Positions 46,745-57,096 of a stretch of DNA of 64,000 bases are shown here, in pieces. Within the stretch, counting starts at the first letter, position 1. The number at the start of each line of letters is the position of its first letter. The notes under the pieces were generated by a model that ran no database searches, was not told the DNA's origin, and worked only from the letters and a program-made list of their open reading frames with translations. Source of the stretch: Chrysomallon squamiferum (Eukaryota > Mollusca > Gastropoda > Neomphalida > Peltospiridae); the NCBI GenBank assembly GCA_012295275.1, contig CM022675.1:12673753-12737752 (forward strand), in the 5' to 3' direction. The position numbers and the translations under genes were made by a program.

Positions 46745-48371
46745 ATGAATGAATAATGGTTTATTTAAATTCAAATTTTATGTATTACAGTTAAATACTG
46801 CCCTCCACCCGAGCACATTGCCAACGGCAGCACAACGTACACAACAATGTCGTACAACTCGACCGTGGTGTACACGTGTGAACTCGGGTTTGAGTTTTCA
46901 GCTGGTCAGCAGACAGTGGTCAGCAGATGCCTCGACACAAAACAGTGGAGCAAAACTTCGCCTGCCTGTCAACGTGAGATTTTCTTTTTAATTATCAACA
47001 ATCGTTTTATTTTGATTACATAGCTCTCAGGACTGTCTGTTACACCAGTTCTTCTTGCAGTTTACAGAAAGATTTTAATGTATTTCTGTCTCTCTGTTTT
47101 AAAGGTAGACGATGTCCTGCTCCTCCAAGTATAAAAAACACTTACATGGAGAATGAAATGGATGTCTACTATTATGGAGACAGTCTGAGATTTTCATGTT
47201 TACCGAGTTCTAGATTCAGTGACAACACCACACAGAAATCTGTTGTCTGTACAGCTGATGGAAACTGGACTGAAATCAATGATGTCTGTGTGTGTAAGTA
47301 ATGCATAGTCATAGATATTCATACACTTTATTATTAGCAAAGGTTGGGGTTGAGTTAAAGTGAAATCATTAAATAGTAAACAAAATATTCTTACGAATCC
47401 ATAAATTAAAAAAAAACAAGTTTGTACATATGTGTGTCTATGTATATGCATGTGTATTTTAGGTTACTTACCGTCATCAAAAGAATGATGTAAGAAGAAG
47501 CAAGTAAAACAGTCAGCTGTGTATTAATGAATTATTAAAGTTATTTTTTCAAATGGACATTTTAATTATTTCAGATTTTGAGTGTCCTGCACCTCCTCTT
47601 ATTACAAAGGCAAGCAGTGTGAGGACTGCTGACAACAAAGCTGTGTACAAATGTGTCCCTGGTTACGAGTTCTCCGACATGTCCACCACTGTGATGCTGG
47701 AGTGTGGTGTCAACTATGTGTGGGACAACATCGGCGTTACCTGTGTTCTGAAAGGTCAGATAATTAGTGTTGTACCTGAAAACAGATGATAAAAGTAATC
47801 TTTCTCTTGTTCACTCTGTCTCTCTCTCTCTCTTATTCTTTCTCATATTAAATGTTTTTTCTTTTATGGTCCCTTTTCTTCCAGTCTTTCTGTTTGTACC
47901 ATTTTCTCTGTCTTTCTAGAAGTCCATTTCTGTCTGTATCTTTTTACTTCTGTCTGTCAGTGTTACTTACTACAGACAAACATACTCTCTCTCACTCTCA
48001 GTAGATAAATTGTCTTCTATTACTAGCATCAATTCCCATGCTTTTACACATCATAATGTCACTGTGTACATGTTTTCAATAAGCCACTGATTTTAAAACT
48101 TACCTCACCAGGTCAAGCTAAACACAGAGAGTCGCCAGTGTGTGTGAGCAGGTTTGGACAGAAGCTGCTAGGTGAGCGTGAGTTTGTATCGGCCAGAAGT
48201 AAATTTGAATGTGCGGCTGCCTGTCTCGCTCACCAGCAGTGCCACTCGTACAACCATCGAGAAAACTCTGAGACGAGAAACTGTGAGCTGATGGTGGGTT
48301 CTCAGTTTGTTTATCAGTATGATTCTGATCCTGACTGGACTGTGTACCAAATGAGAGAAAACTGCCAATAG
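21555..48371 (+). CDS. Secreted mosaic lectin (CTLD/WSC/sushi/F5-8C), 33 exons
   Basis: Coding exons: 21555-21612, 25517-25682, 26674-26867, 29934-30140, 30543-30740, 31077-31343, 31650-31898, 32187-32300, 32603-32779, 33191-33418, 33842-34129, 35161-35277, 35662-36051, 36628-36882, 37137-37244, 37588-37776, 38321-38548, 39728-39991, 40691-40813, 41255-41650, 41835-42089, 42490-42612, 43123-43213, 44154-44269, 44655-44743, 44967-45123, 45612-45737, 45983-46135, 46335-46544, 46791-46973, 47105-47293, 47575-47754, 48112-48371. All joins keep frame; nearly all are phase 1. The protein has about 2115 residues: signal peptide, CTLD1, two CCP, WSC1, then WSC-short module-CTLD four times, WSC-short module-F5/8C, a split WSC7, four CCP and a PAN-like end. 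No membrane segment is seen. A secreted or matrix pattern-recognition role is inferred. The family (WSC plus CTLD plus CCP) is clear; the gene name is not known. Confidence 0.85.
22040..23460. repeat. Degenerate A-rich tandem array in intron 1
   Basis: About 1.4 kb of repeats built from AAAACTATAACAAAACAGTA and TATCAACAACTATAATAAAA. In the middle (about 22300-22900) several of these combine into longer, nearly identical units, giving a higher-order pattern. The few open frames are repeat artefacts. Confidence 0.85.
23532..25015. mobile_element. Foldback element with arms of about 450 bp
   Basis: 23532-23983 and 24570-25015 are inverted copies of each other at high identity. The outer ends read GTCAGCCAATCAAAAACGTG on the left and GTCAGCCAATCAATAACGTG on the minus strand at the right. 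The inner ends read TTTTACATCGTTAGAGAAGT in both. The spacer of about 590 bp holds no recognisable transposase. This fits a foldback or long-TIR non-autonomous DNA element inserted in intron 1. No target-site duplication was recognised. Confidence 0.8.
25517..26867 (+). CDS. CTLD1 (two exons)
   Basis: Exons 25517-25682 and 26674-26867. The first starts with GCPAETF and holds [19 protein letters not shown], the usual CTLD start. The second has [19 protein letters not shown] and YICEL. No EPN or QPD sugar motif is present. The intron lies just before the WIGA strand and is filled by TATG/TGTG and ATT repeats. Confidence 0.85.
25743..26535. repeat. (TATG)n/(TGTG)n microsatellite, about 790 bp
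   Basis: Continuous TATG and TGTG tetranucleotides within the intron that splits CTLD1. All frames over it give artefactual Cys/Met/Tyr/Val-rich or His/Thr-rich translations. Confidence 0.95.
26946..27073 (+). mobile_element. Possible short retroposon 3' end with poly(A)
   Basis: A GC-rich patch, unlike its surroundings, includes GGTACCGGTTACTCGGG, CCCCGGGCCCCACATG and GGTCATGAATT, and ends in a run of about 24 A. This fits the 3' end of a SINE or LINE inserted in plus orientation. No family is recognised and no flanking duplication was found. Confidence 0.35.
27717..28007. repeat. (CACACACCAACACCAA)n minisatellite
   Basis: About 290 bp of 16- to 22-bp units of CACACACCAACACCAACATA type in an intron. 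Several long frames on both strands arise from it and are not genes. Confidence 0.95.
28214..28320. repeat. 26-bp minisatellite, four copies
   Basis: Four near-identical copies of a unit containing CTGTCACTCAATAGCTAACT followed by GTTTT. Confidence 0.85.
28480..28690. repeat. (TCTG)n/(TCTA)n/(CT)n compound microsatellite
   Basis: TCTG and TCTA tetranucleotides flank about 80 bp of pure CT. It produces spurious Leu/Ser frames. Confidence 0.95.
29232..29310. repeat. (GA)n microsatellite
   Basis: About 78 bp of uninterrupted GA in the intron between CTLD1 and the first sushi exon. Confidence 0.95.
29934..30740 (+). CDS. Sushi/CCP domains 1 and 2 (two exons)
   Basis: Exons 29934-30140 and 30543-30740, each one phase-1 domain. 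CCP1 has [23 protein letters not shown] and GDCI. CCP2 has [28 protein letters not shown] and YTC. CCP1 lacks the usual tryptophan before its last cysteine. Confidence 0.75.
31077..31898 (+). CDS. WSC domains 1 and 2 (two exons)
   Basis: Exons 31077-31343 and 31650-31898. WSC1 shows [35 protein letters not shown] and [11 protein letters not shown], the full eight-cysteine WSC pattern. WSC2 shows [23 protein letters not shown] and IGCSLSD but lacks the CPG..CGG part, so it is degenerate. Confidence 0.85.
32187..32300 (+). CDS. Short two-cysteine module 1 (fibrinogen-start-like)
   Basis: A single phase-1 exon of 114 nt containing [20 protein letters not shown] and then QQCNFY. The pattern C-x2-L-x3-GI-x4-G-x-Y-x-I-x(n)-C matches the first segment of fibrinogen-related domains, but nothing of the rest of that fold follows. 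Confidence 0.7.
32603..33418 (+). CDS. CTLD2 with EPN motif (two exons)
   Basis: Exons 32603-32779 and 33191-33418. Landmarks are [56 protein letters not shown] and HVICK. EPN is the mannose-type calcium-site motif; WAD stands in the WND place. This is the only lectin domain of the gene with an intact EPN/QPD tripeptide. Confidence 0.9.
33842..34129 (+). CDS. WSC domain 3
   Basis: One phase-1 exon: [39 protein letters not shown] and TKLIFV. The complete WSC cysteine pattern is present. Confidence 0.9.
35161..35277 (+). CDS. Short two-cysteine module 2
   Basis: One 117-nt phase-1 exon containing [20 protein letters not shown] and later VQCTPE. It is the most divergent copy: the second glycine and the aromatic before the I are changed. 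The position between WSC3 and CTLD3 supports the assignment. Confidence 0.6.
35662..36051 (+). CDS. CTLD3 (single exon)
   Basis: One 390-nt exon: [62 protein letters not shown]. No EPN/QPD motif is present, so calcium-dependent sugar binding is doubtful. Confidence 0.9.
36628..36882 (+). CDS. WSC domain 4
   Basis: One phase-1 exon: [33 protein letters not shown] and [15 protein letters not shown]. It is a WSC domain with a diverged C-terminal cysteine cluster. Confidence 0.85.
37137..37244 (+). CDS. Short two-cysteine module 3
   Basis: One 108-nt phase-1 exon containing [19 protein letters not shown] and then WCSFI. It is the clearest copy of the C-x2-L-F-x2-G-I-x4-G-x-Y-x-I pattern. Confidence 0.7.
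37588..38548 (+). CDS. CTLD4 (two exons, degenerate)
   Basis: Exons 37588-37776 and 38321-38548. Landmarks are [47 protein letters not shown] and LFYVCQQ. The internal cysteine before the final one is missing, so one of the conserved disulfides cannot form. No EPN/QPD motif is present. Confidence 0.8.
38880..39475 (+). pseudogene. Decayed transposon-associated ORF in an intron
   Basis: Between CTLD4 and WSC5 a protein-like stretch reads [34 protein letters not shown] and [12 protein letters not shown], then LQK and a stop. Homology-like text resumes in other frames: [10 protein letters not shown], then [20 protein letters not shown], then [20 protein letters not shown]. At least three frame changes are needed. 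The IWSDG..SQFKN family is, as I recall it, an uncharacterised dispersed ORF family of animals, probably mobile. It is not part of the lectin: no phase-compatible exon can be built. Confidence 0.6.
39728..39991 (+). CDS. WSC domain 5
   Basis: One phase-1 exon: [40 protein letters not shown] and LRAFSL. The complete WSC pattern is present. Confidence 0.9.
40691..40813 (+). CDS. Short two-cysteine module 4
   Basis: One phase-1 exon containing [20 protein letters not shown] and TTTCGFS. Two donors three bases apart (after 40810 or 40813) keep the frame; the second is used in the model. Confidence 0.7.
41255..41650 (+). CDS. CTLD5 (single exon)
   Basis: One 396-nt exon: [48 protein letters not shown]. 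It has the long-form N-terminal cysteine but no EPN/QPD tripeptide. Confidence 0.9.
41835..42089 (+). CDS. WSC domain 6
   Basis: One phase-1 exon: [41 protein letters not shown] and MSLYQ. The complete WSC pattern is present. Confidence 0.9.
42490..42612 (+). CDS. Short two-cysteine module 5
   Basis: One phase-1 exon containing [20 protein letters not shown] and TECFAA. Here the module leads into an F5/8 type C domain instead of a CTLD. Confidence 0.7.
43123..45123 (+). CDS. F5/8 type C (discoidin) domain, four exons
   Basis: Exons 43123-43213, 44154-44269, 44655-44743 and 44967-45123, with phases 2, 1, 0 and 1 at their ends. Landmarks are [48 protein letters not shown] and SRFVRLFP followed by [10 protein letters not shown], the classical discoidin order. 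Such domains bind phospholipids, glycans or proteins. The uneven exon phases contrast with the phase-1 modules around it, suggesting separate origin. Confidence 0.88.
43270..43860. repeat. GTA-rich tract with 66-69-bp minisatellite
   Basis: From about 43480 to 43800 a unit with AGCAGAAGCAACAGCAATAT, CAGTGGTAATCTTGGTGTTG and a GTAGTAGTA run occurs four to five times almost unchanged. It lies in the first intron of the F5/8C domain. Confidence 0.9.
45435..45595. repeat. (AAT)n-rich microsatellite
   Basis: About 160 bp of AAT with GAT interruptions, ending just before the acceptor of the WSC7 exon at 45612. Confidence 0.9.
45612..46135 (+). CDS. WSC domain 7 (split over two exons)
   Basis: Exons 45612-45737 and 45983-46135: [22 protein letters not shown], then [11 protein letters not shown] and a single late cysteine. 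This is the only WSC domain here cut by an intron and it is diverged. Confidence 0.7.
46335..47754 (+). CDS. Sushi/CCP domains 3 to 6 (four exons)
   Basis: Exons 46335-46544, 46791-46973, 47105-47293 and 47575-47754, each one phase-1 domain. CCP3: [34 protein letters not shown]4: [29 protein letters not shown]5: [33 protein letters not shown]6: [30 protein letters not shown]. All four cysteines are present in each. Confidence 0.92.
46694..46741. repeat. (GA)n microsatellite
   Basis: About 48 bp of GA in the intron before the CCP4 exon. Confidence 0.9.
48112..48371 (+). CDS. C-terminal PAN/apple-like domain
   Basis: Last exon, ending at TAG 48369-48371. It has [18 protein letters not shown] and CELMVGSQF, the C-x3-C-x5-C and later C spacing of PAN modules, and a final C two residues before the stop. 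A poly(A) signal AATAAA at 48395-48400 follows directly. Confidence 0.65.
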
Positions 48372-48394
48372 TTTTCATTGAAAGAAACTTTTGT

Positions 48395-48400
48395 AATAAA
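48395..48400 (+). promoter_or_regulatory. Poly(A) signal of the mosaic lectin
   Basis: AATAAA 24 bases after the stop codon, implying a very short 3' UTR. Confidence 0.6.
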
Positions 48401-49847
48401 TATTGTCAAAACTTAAGAGATTTCTTATACATGCATACATACATACACACACACACACATACATATTGTGAAGTAAAATGAGGTACAAGACTTTTGTTGT
48501 TAGATAATGATAAAAAAAATTAAAAAGTATAGATATGTATGTATTTGTTATAGCTATGAAAAGTGCTTTTCAGAAATTTATAATTATGTTATTATATTAC
48601 TTCTAAGATCACCAAACTCACATATATAAAATGATAAGAATATAATAAAGTTTGCTGTACATTTGTCAAAACTCGAAGACACTTTAGATAATGTAAGCAT
48701 GAAAAATGGCACAACTATGACAGCCTTAACAAAATAATAAAATTTATGTGGACTTTAATAACATTTATAAGATAATTAAAAATGACATCTTTTGTGTAGA
48801 TAACGGAATAATATTTACATTGGAAAATGTTATGAGAATTCATGAAAGAAAACGTTGCTATGACAACTCTGAATAATGTTCTGACTAGATGGTAATAACA
48901 TGGTTAATCTGAAAGTTCATAATGTATCTTTGACGAATGTGAAAACGTGATTTAGAAAACAATGTACATATTAGAAATTATTCATTGTGTAACATAACAA
49001 ATGATGTGTATATGTACACATCAGATGTAATATCAGTGCTGTTGTCAATTTATTTAAATGATGTAGGCTGTTCTTTGTGTATGTTATAAATAATGGTATT
49101 TTTCGAAGAAATGTATCTTATAATCTTAATTATTTGGTTTAAATGTGCAGTAACAGACATCCACATAAAGTAAATAATATCAACAGTTTGTGAGTTTGTT
49201 GTCTTTTAGTCGACTGGCTACAATTTCTGTGATTAAAACTCTGGCATGAGATTAAATATACAGCCTCAGTTCACCTGGATGTAGTCTGCACTATTTTTAC
49301 ACAACTGATAACAATCAGAGATGTGTTAATGAAGGCTAAACAATTGTAGAATATTTGTTATATCCTTTTTCACTTGGCAAGATGGCTGGATAGTGCAGAC
49401 ATGAACATGTTTCTTTCAGTTAAACTTTTCCTAACACGATGCAGGAAGAATGACATGGTTTGAGTGTTCCCATTGTCAGTCACACACATTTTCTACTCAT
49501 TCTTAAAGAAAAATTCACCACCTCTGTTGAATTATTAAAATTCTAAAACCTTTTATAGACATTTAAAAAAATAAAATAAATTTTAAATTTCAATTAAATG
49601 TGATACTTATATTTTGCACACCTCTTTGCATTGCACTTTATAAAACTTCAGAAATTTTTATATTATTTTACTATTTAATTTTATATAAATCATTTTATTA
49701 CTTCTGACACCAAACAGCTATTATTTTTTCTCCTGCTGGGGAGCTGTTAAATAAACATTCATTTATTTAGAACTCAACCGTTTCCATTATATTTATTTTG
49801 AGCTATAGTATGAAATATATCCAGCTCCCTATTTTAATATAGACACA

Positions 49848-49906
<59 letters not shown>

Positions 49907-50160
49907 TTGGCCTTTTTAACAATGTAGTCACATTTCAAATAACTTCAACACAAACAAAATGTTCCTTATTAATCTTTATTCTGTAGTTCAAAAGACCAAA
50001 GCTGGTCAGTAAACTGAACTGTATTAAATACTACCAACATGTACTTAGAGTTGCAGATGTATATATTTATTAAGCAAGTACAAACAACAAGGTGGAATTG
50101 ACTATAATAAAGTATTCTATAATATAGCTGCTTTTTTAAAAATAAATTTGAGTTGCACTG
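48401..50160. other. Intergenic, no gene seen
   Basis: AT-rich spacer between the 3' ends of the lectin (plus) and SEC61G (minus). It contains a (GT)n tract at about 49854-49905. No exon-like sequence is recognised. Confidence 0.5.
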
Positions 50161-50356
50161 CAGCTTTTATTCTGTTCTGAAAATGCAATAAAGTACATCA
50201 AATGTCCACAGCTTTTTTAATCCATTCCTTGAGTGTTCTTGTATTTTTTAATAATTATTATTTTTATAAATAGATTCTTCCCACCCCATGATTTGTTGAC
50301 TGTCCAATGAAAAAATGTCCTCTGAAGTGAAGATGCTAAAGTCCTGTTTGATTTTA

Positions 50357-51409
<1,053 letters not shown>

Positions 51410-52057
51410 GATAAACTGTAATAAATATATAAATAAATAACATCTAATAATTTCAATAAATGCTATCCTTCATACATTAAAAATGTGTACATGTCTTTTT
51501 ATTACGTACATAATACGTACCTTATTAATATTATTATGTCTTTAATAATTAAATTCTAAATTATGATTATCAATATTCTAATTATTTGTTTCAGATCCGT
51601 CATATTATCTAAAATCATTAAGTATCCAATTTAACGAAGTCGAGTGTGTAATCATTCTTTTTAAATTTAACATACATAGTCAAGACAGTGACGACAGTCT
51701 GTAACAATTGATTACTAATACTAACACTGTTGATTTTATGAATCGGTTACCACTTGAAACAAGGTAAAAATTGAATTTTACTATTTATTACTCATACTAA
51801 AAGATCATCATAATAATAAATGATAAAACAAAGGATATAAACATTAATACTAAATACCAGATTACTCGGTTTAGTATAGCCTTAAAATCATGAAGAAAAA
51901 GAAAATATCAAAATCAAAATCAAAATGACACGTCGACAATTTGCCAGTTGTAGTACATATGGATAAACGAGAAAAAAAGTATCACCCGATCAAATACTCA
52001 AACCAGTTTGGATTAAAAAGATAATCTATCAAATGAAAAAATATTAATATTACTTAC

Positions 52058-52130
52058 TTTTATGTGAAGATAATTTGCCCAGAGAAACAAAAAATAGCAA
52101 TAGATGAAAATATTCAACCATCAACTAGCA
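52058..52130 (-). other. SEC61G: Probable 5' UTR exon of SEC61G
   Basis: A strong donor GTAAGT on the minus strand begins at 52057, directly after exon sequence ending at 52058. The next acceptor, ACAG at 51416-51419, is six bases ahead of the SEC61G ATG. The exon's upstream limit is set only by the ETS-like promoter motif near 52131-52140. Confidence 0.5.
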
Positions 52131-52603
52131 AACCGGAAATAAAGAAAGAAATGACGCTTTTATAAATCTAGATGTTGATTGGTCAAAATATCTTTTCTTG
52201 TATTTCCCACCTTTCCTTTCTCTAAATGATCACTATACATTTTTCTATTTTGTTTCGCTCTGGTTCAGAATATTATTACCTCATTTCTTGACAAATGATT
52301 ACATTTTCATTAAAGTTTAGTTTATTAAACATACTTTTAACAACAACAACAACAACAAAAAGAACAATACATACTTTTATAATTGATTTACATATAAGAT
52401 GATAATATCAAAAATATGTCTGAAAAAATTATTTTAGGTCTTAAAATAATAATTTTTCACTTTTACCAACTTGTAATAGTGTTATTAATTGTTATTTTGG
52501 AGTCCAGTAAATTGATAGAATGCGAATAAAAGAGGGGAAGAAATTTCGTCGATAATACTAGACTGGTTTACATCGTTGGACAGACACCTCGGTCTTTGTT
52601 AAA
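52131..52603. promoter_or_regulatory. Putative bidirectional promoter of SEC61G and NIFK
   Basis: About 470 bp separate the inferred 5' end of SEC61G and the NIFK start codon. An ETS/GABP-like ACCGGAAAT lies at 52132-52140 on the SEC61G side. A YY1-like AAAATGGCTGCC overlaps the NIFK ATG. No TATA box was recognised. This arrangement is common for divergent housekeeping genes. Confidence 0.5.
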
Positions 52604-55600
52604 ATGGCTGCCTCCAGTAAAAAGCACGCTGGCAAATCCACACCTAAACACATTTCACTTGATGTTGATAAACAAAAAGAATTCGAGGCCAAAGTGAAAT
52701 CTGTTAATAAAAAGGTAATGCCTACTTTGTATGTTGCAAAATATAATGAAACAATCTTATTTTTGTAAATCTTTGTTCATGATTCTGAGATTGTCACATG
52801 CATTTTCATGATTTTGGATTGAACTCGCTGACAGCATAATGTTTGTTCTACTATTAGTAATAGTAATAACATTTTGGCATATCCTATTTAGGATCCTTTA
52901 TTATTACCTGTTAAGTGTTAAGTGAATAAATACAATCACCAGTAACAATGAGTAAGATTCATCATTTCATGTTAAACCCGGACCATGATTTTGATTTATT
53001 AAAGTAATAATATAAACAAATAATAAAATAAAATAAAATAATAAAAATAATAAAAAGAGTTCTTTCCATGTTTCATTCATTGTTGAAAGGTTTTAAACAT
53101 CAACCATTTGAATATTTTCGTGGGGTGACGTCCATATTCCTAAGATCATGAAAATAGTATTGTAAGATTTTAAATAATCATAATGTTTTGTTTTTTTTTC
53201 TTCTTAAAGTAATAAAATTAACTAATTATTTTGCCTAAGCTGCATATGCTCCTTAATATCGTTAGTTGCTGATTTTATTTTAAAAGATTAGTGTCTGGGA
53301 TACTAATGTTTTTAGCAACAGATATTTTTTCCTTCTTTCTTCCTTTTTTTTTTTTTTTTTTTTTTCTTTTTTTTTATCTATTTGTGATAGAAATTTTTTT
53401 ACAAAATTAAGTGGTATTTATTATGGTACTTTTTTTTATATATATTTATGATTAAATTATGATTTATTTGGATTAATTTTTGGCTTTGATTTTATTTAAA
53501 CAAAAATTTATATTTATTTATTTCAGGGAGATGATGCAAGTCTAAAACCAGGAGTAGTTTACCTAGGACACATACCACATGGGTTTTATGAGGATGAAAT
53601 GAAATCATTTTTCTCACAGTTTGGACAGATAAATAAAATTCGGCTTTCCAGAAGTAAAAAGGTTTGTTATCCAAATCAAAACTCTCAGTTATGTATCTAA
53701 TCTGAAATAATTCATTTTATTTAATTAATTAATTTATTTGTTTTTGATTTTAGTTTTATTATTATTTTTATTTCTTTGTGAATGAGGGTCATTCAGCTTT
53801 TGTTGTATCTTTACATTTCTTTTCCTTATATGTAGGAATTTGAAATGAAAATATTATTTGGAGTGTATAGTTTAAGATATATCACACACCAGAGATTGGA
53901 TTTCTAGTCAAAAATTAATGACAGGACCCATCTTTAGAGTACTGTGTCAGAATCCTGCATATCAAATTCATCAAACAAGATTTTAAAAAATGTGTTTTGA
54001 GAAAGTGCATTAAAACTGGAAGCATACTGTAGCTCTATGGGAATGCATTTCTGAGTATCCGTGGAAGACAGTATTCATATTCATTGTTTAAATTTGTGTG
54101 TTTTCATATTTTGTTAAGTGACTGGTACAACAAAGCCTGTTGTGCATGGGGAAGAGGGATGTAAAGGAACCCTTATTGCTAATTCCATGTATCAGTTCAA
54201 AGTAATAATAAAGTTGTACACTACAGTGTTAAAAAAAATCCACAAAAAAAAACATTCAAATATGTAAAACAGAATAAATATATATATTTTAATTCTTTTG
54301 TTAACAATAAATATCTTTAACTGTGAAATACTATAATTAGACTTGTATCATGTAAGTGGGTATGAAGTAAATAGATGTATGTGGTATAAATGCTATTTTA
54401 AATTATTTCAGACTGGCAACTCGAAGGGGTATGCTTTCATTGAGTTTCGAAGTGAAGATGTTGCAAAGATTGTAGCAGACACAATGAATAATTATCTCAT
54501 GTTTGAAAAACTTCTAAAATGTGAGTTAATTGTTTTAATTATATTTTGTAAATACTGCTTTTGGGTGGTGTGTTATGAAATGTATTATTAAAATATTAAT
54601 TATTAATATTATGTCTCTTAAATTACTAATATTATTTTCATATTTTCTTAATCTTATTTTAACACAGTATTTTGTTCTCTGCACTATTATTATATTTCTT
54701 AAATTATTAATACTTAAGTAACTTGTGTTTGAAAACACTTGACAGTTTAATTATTTCATTTTGAAGACCAAACTTTATAAACAGAAGTACAAAAATTATC
54801 ATTATTGCTTTTAAATCAATAAACAATTATAAAATATAAATAATTAAATCTGAAATAAAATTTAGGTTTTAAAATGATAATCAAAATAAATAAAAGATGA
54901 ACAGAAGTAACTTATGATTTGAACATCAGTGGTAAATAAAGAAACTGTACTCCTAACTGTAAATGTCATTTTAAATACATGCAAATTCTAAAATGACAAT
55001 AAGAATAATTGTTCACTGCATATTACAAGTTTTTAATCATGTCATAAGTTATTTTTCTCTTAGATAGTGTAAACATGTTTTTTATATTCCTCTTTTTGTA
55101 TATTTTAATATTATTTGTTATCCATTTTTTGGAAAAAGGGAACAGAGAATTTGTGTATTTAATTCATCATCGTCTTGTCAAATTAGATTAATTTTTTATT
55201 TATTTATTTATTTTTTTGAATGAATATTTTCAGGTGAGTTTATGGAACCCTCAAAGGTTCATGAAGAAACATTTAAAGGTTGCAACCGTCGTTTCAGGCC
55301 ACCAACAGGTCACATCCTCAACAAACGAAGAAACAATTCTATCAGCTCTACAGCCAAGTTGAAATCTAGAATGTCAAACTTCATGAGAAAGCAAAGAAAA
55401 CGACTTGCAAAGCTTGCAAAAATGGGCATAGATTACAAACTGGAAGATATTACTATTGTAAAAGTAAGCATTGAAAGTTTTTTTTCATAAAAACAAACAG
55501 CTGCTGTAACAGTTATTACTATAGCAGATTTTTAAAATATCAAATTGTATAAATAACTAATTAATTAATGTATGTTGAATAATGAATTACTGTACTGATC

Positions 55601-56629
55601 AGATGTTGAAAAATATTTTAAATAAAATAAAAATTATAAGTGAATGTTGGGGTAATTAATTATTGCATTAACTGTTTAATAAAATAGTTACAGTAATAGA
55701 ATTTAAATAATTGAACTTGTCAAACGTGCAGTTATTTAAGTCTTTAATGATGTGAATATATTACCAATAGCAGATTTCCATTCCATGTTTTATTTATGTT
55801 AGAAGAGAGATCTTCCCTTTCGCACATCTCTTACATTTAAAAGTAAAAAAAAAAGAGGTCAGAAAATCTAATGGATATGAAAATTCAGCTAAAGTTTTAT
55901 TTATTCATAATTAAACTAAATAAGCAAACATGGAAAAATTGAGACAGCTTAGATTATTAAAAAAGCAAATAAAAAACTTAATTATTTTTTTTATAAGATG
56001 CACAATCAAATGAAATTAGTTTTAGTCATTTCATTTAATTTTTCTTCCATTTTTATTTTTACTTTTATTTTCCGTAGAAGTCTCTGGACATTGGAAAGAA
56101 ACGTGAAAAAAACAAAAGTCCTGATAAAAGTGCAGAATCTGAAACAGAAGAGAAACCAGAAGAGAAATCAGAAGAGAAACCAGAAGACAGCACAAAAGAA
56201 AACATTGGGGAAGCAAATGACACTGATAGTGATGATGCTGAAGTCACTTTCAAAACTCCTCCTAGCTCCATTAAACCATCACCAAAGGCAAAAGTCAGCA
56301 CTAAAAAGAAAGAGAAACGTCTCTCAAAGACCTCATCTACACCTGATGTTGTGAAGACTCCTGTAGGAGACATGCATGTTCTTAAGGAGGACAGCAGTGA
56401 TGAGGAGATCTCCTTCAAGACTCCTCCAAATTCAGTAAAGTCCTCTAAGCTGCGCCGGACTGACAGTGGTTCTGTTCTTGTTAAAGATGACACTCCCAAG
56501 CTGAAGAAGACAAAAAGTGGAATGAAAAAGAAAAAACTGGATAAATCTTCGGAAAAGAAATTGAAGAAAAGTCTTGTTTCCAGTTTAAAGAAAACACAAC
56601 TGTCCAGCTCAAAACGATTGAAAAAATAA
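52604..56629 (+). CDS. NIFK: NIFK-like nucleolar RRM protein
   Basis: Five exons, 52604-52714, 53527-53661, 54412-54520, 55234-55463 and 56078-56629, phase-consistent, code 378 residues. An RRM follows a basic N-terminus: RNP2 VVYLGHIP near residues 47-54 and RNP1 KGYAFIEF near 87-94. After the RRM come [19 protein letters not shown] and the basic [13 protein letters not shown] segment typical of NIFK and its yeast relative Nop15, which act in large-subunit rRNA maturation. Human NIFK also binds the FHA domain of Ki-67 through phosphorylated threonines. The long last exon is lysine/serine-rich with repeated FKTPP and VKTPV motifs, candidates for proline-directed phosphorylation. A poly(A) signal is at about 56668. 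Confidence 0.9.
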
Positions 56630-57054
56630 ATTGTCATGAACATTTACAACAGATATTTTGACCATGAAATAAAAATGTCTACTTTCATTTTTTTTTTTTT
56701 TTTTTTTGTGCGGGGCAGGTGTGGGTGGTTTAATTTCTTGTTTAAGGCACATAAGATATTTTAATATCAATTCATGCAGTTATAAAACATAATTAATATA
56801 TTATTTTTCTGTATTCTAATACTTTTGTTAATGATTTTATAAAATATTTTTGTTTTTTCAGTTAATTATCATTTGTTTTCTGCATCATGTAAAATTTACT
56901 GAATTTGCACATATCTGATTTTTACATCACTTTACACATTGATGAATTTATTAAACGGTATAATTTATTTATTTTGAACAGCAAATTGAGTTTCACAAAA
57001 TGTATTTTGCATAAAAAAATAAACATTTGAAGCACAATATCCACAGTTCCTTCA

Positions 57055-57096
<42 letters not shown>

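Noticed and set aside
21555-48371. Several separate lectin, WSC and sushi genes
   Set aside because: No internal start, signal peptide, stop or poly(A) signal separates the modules, and all 32 junctions are in frame as one model. Transcript data could still split it.
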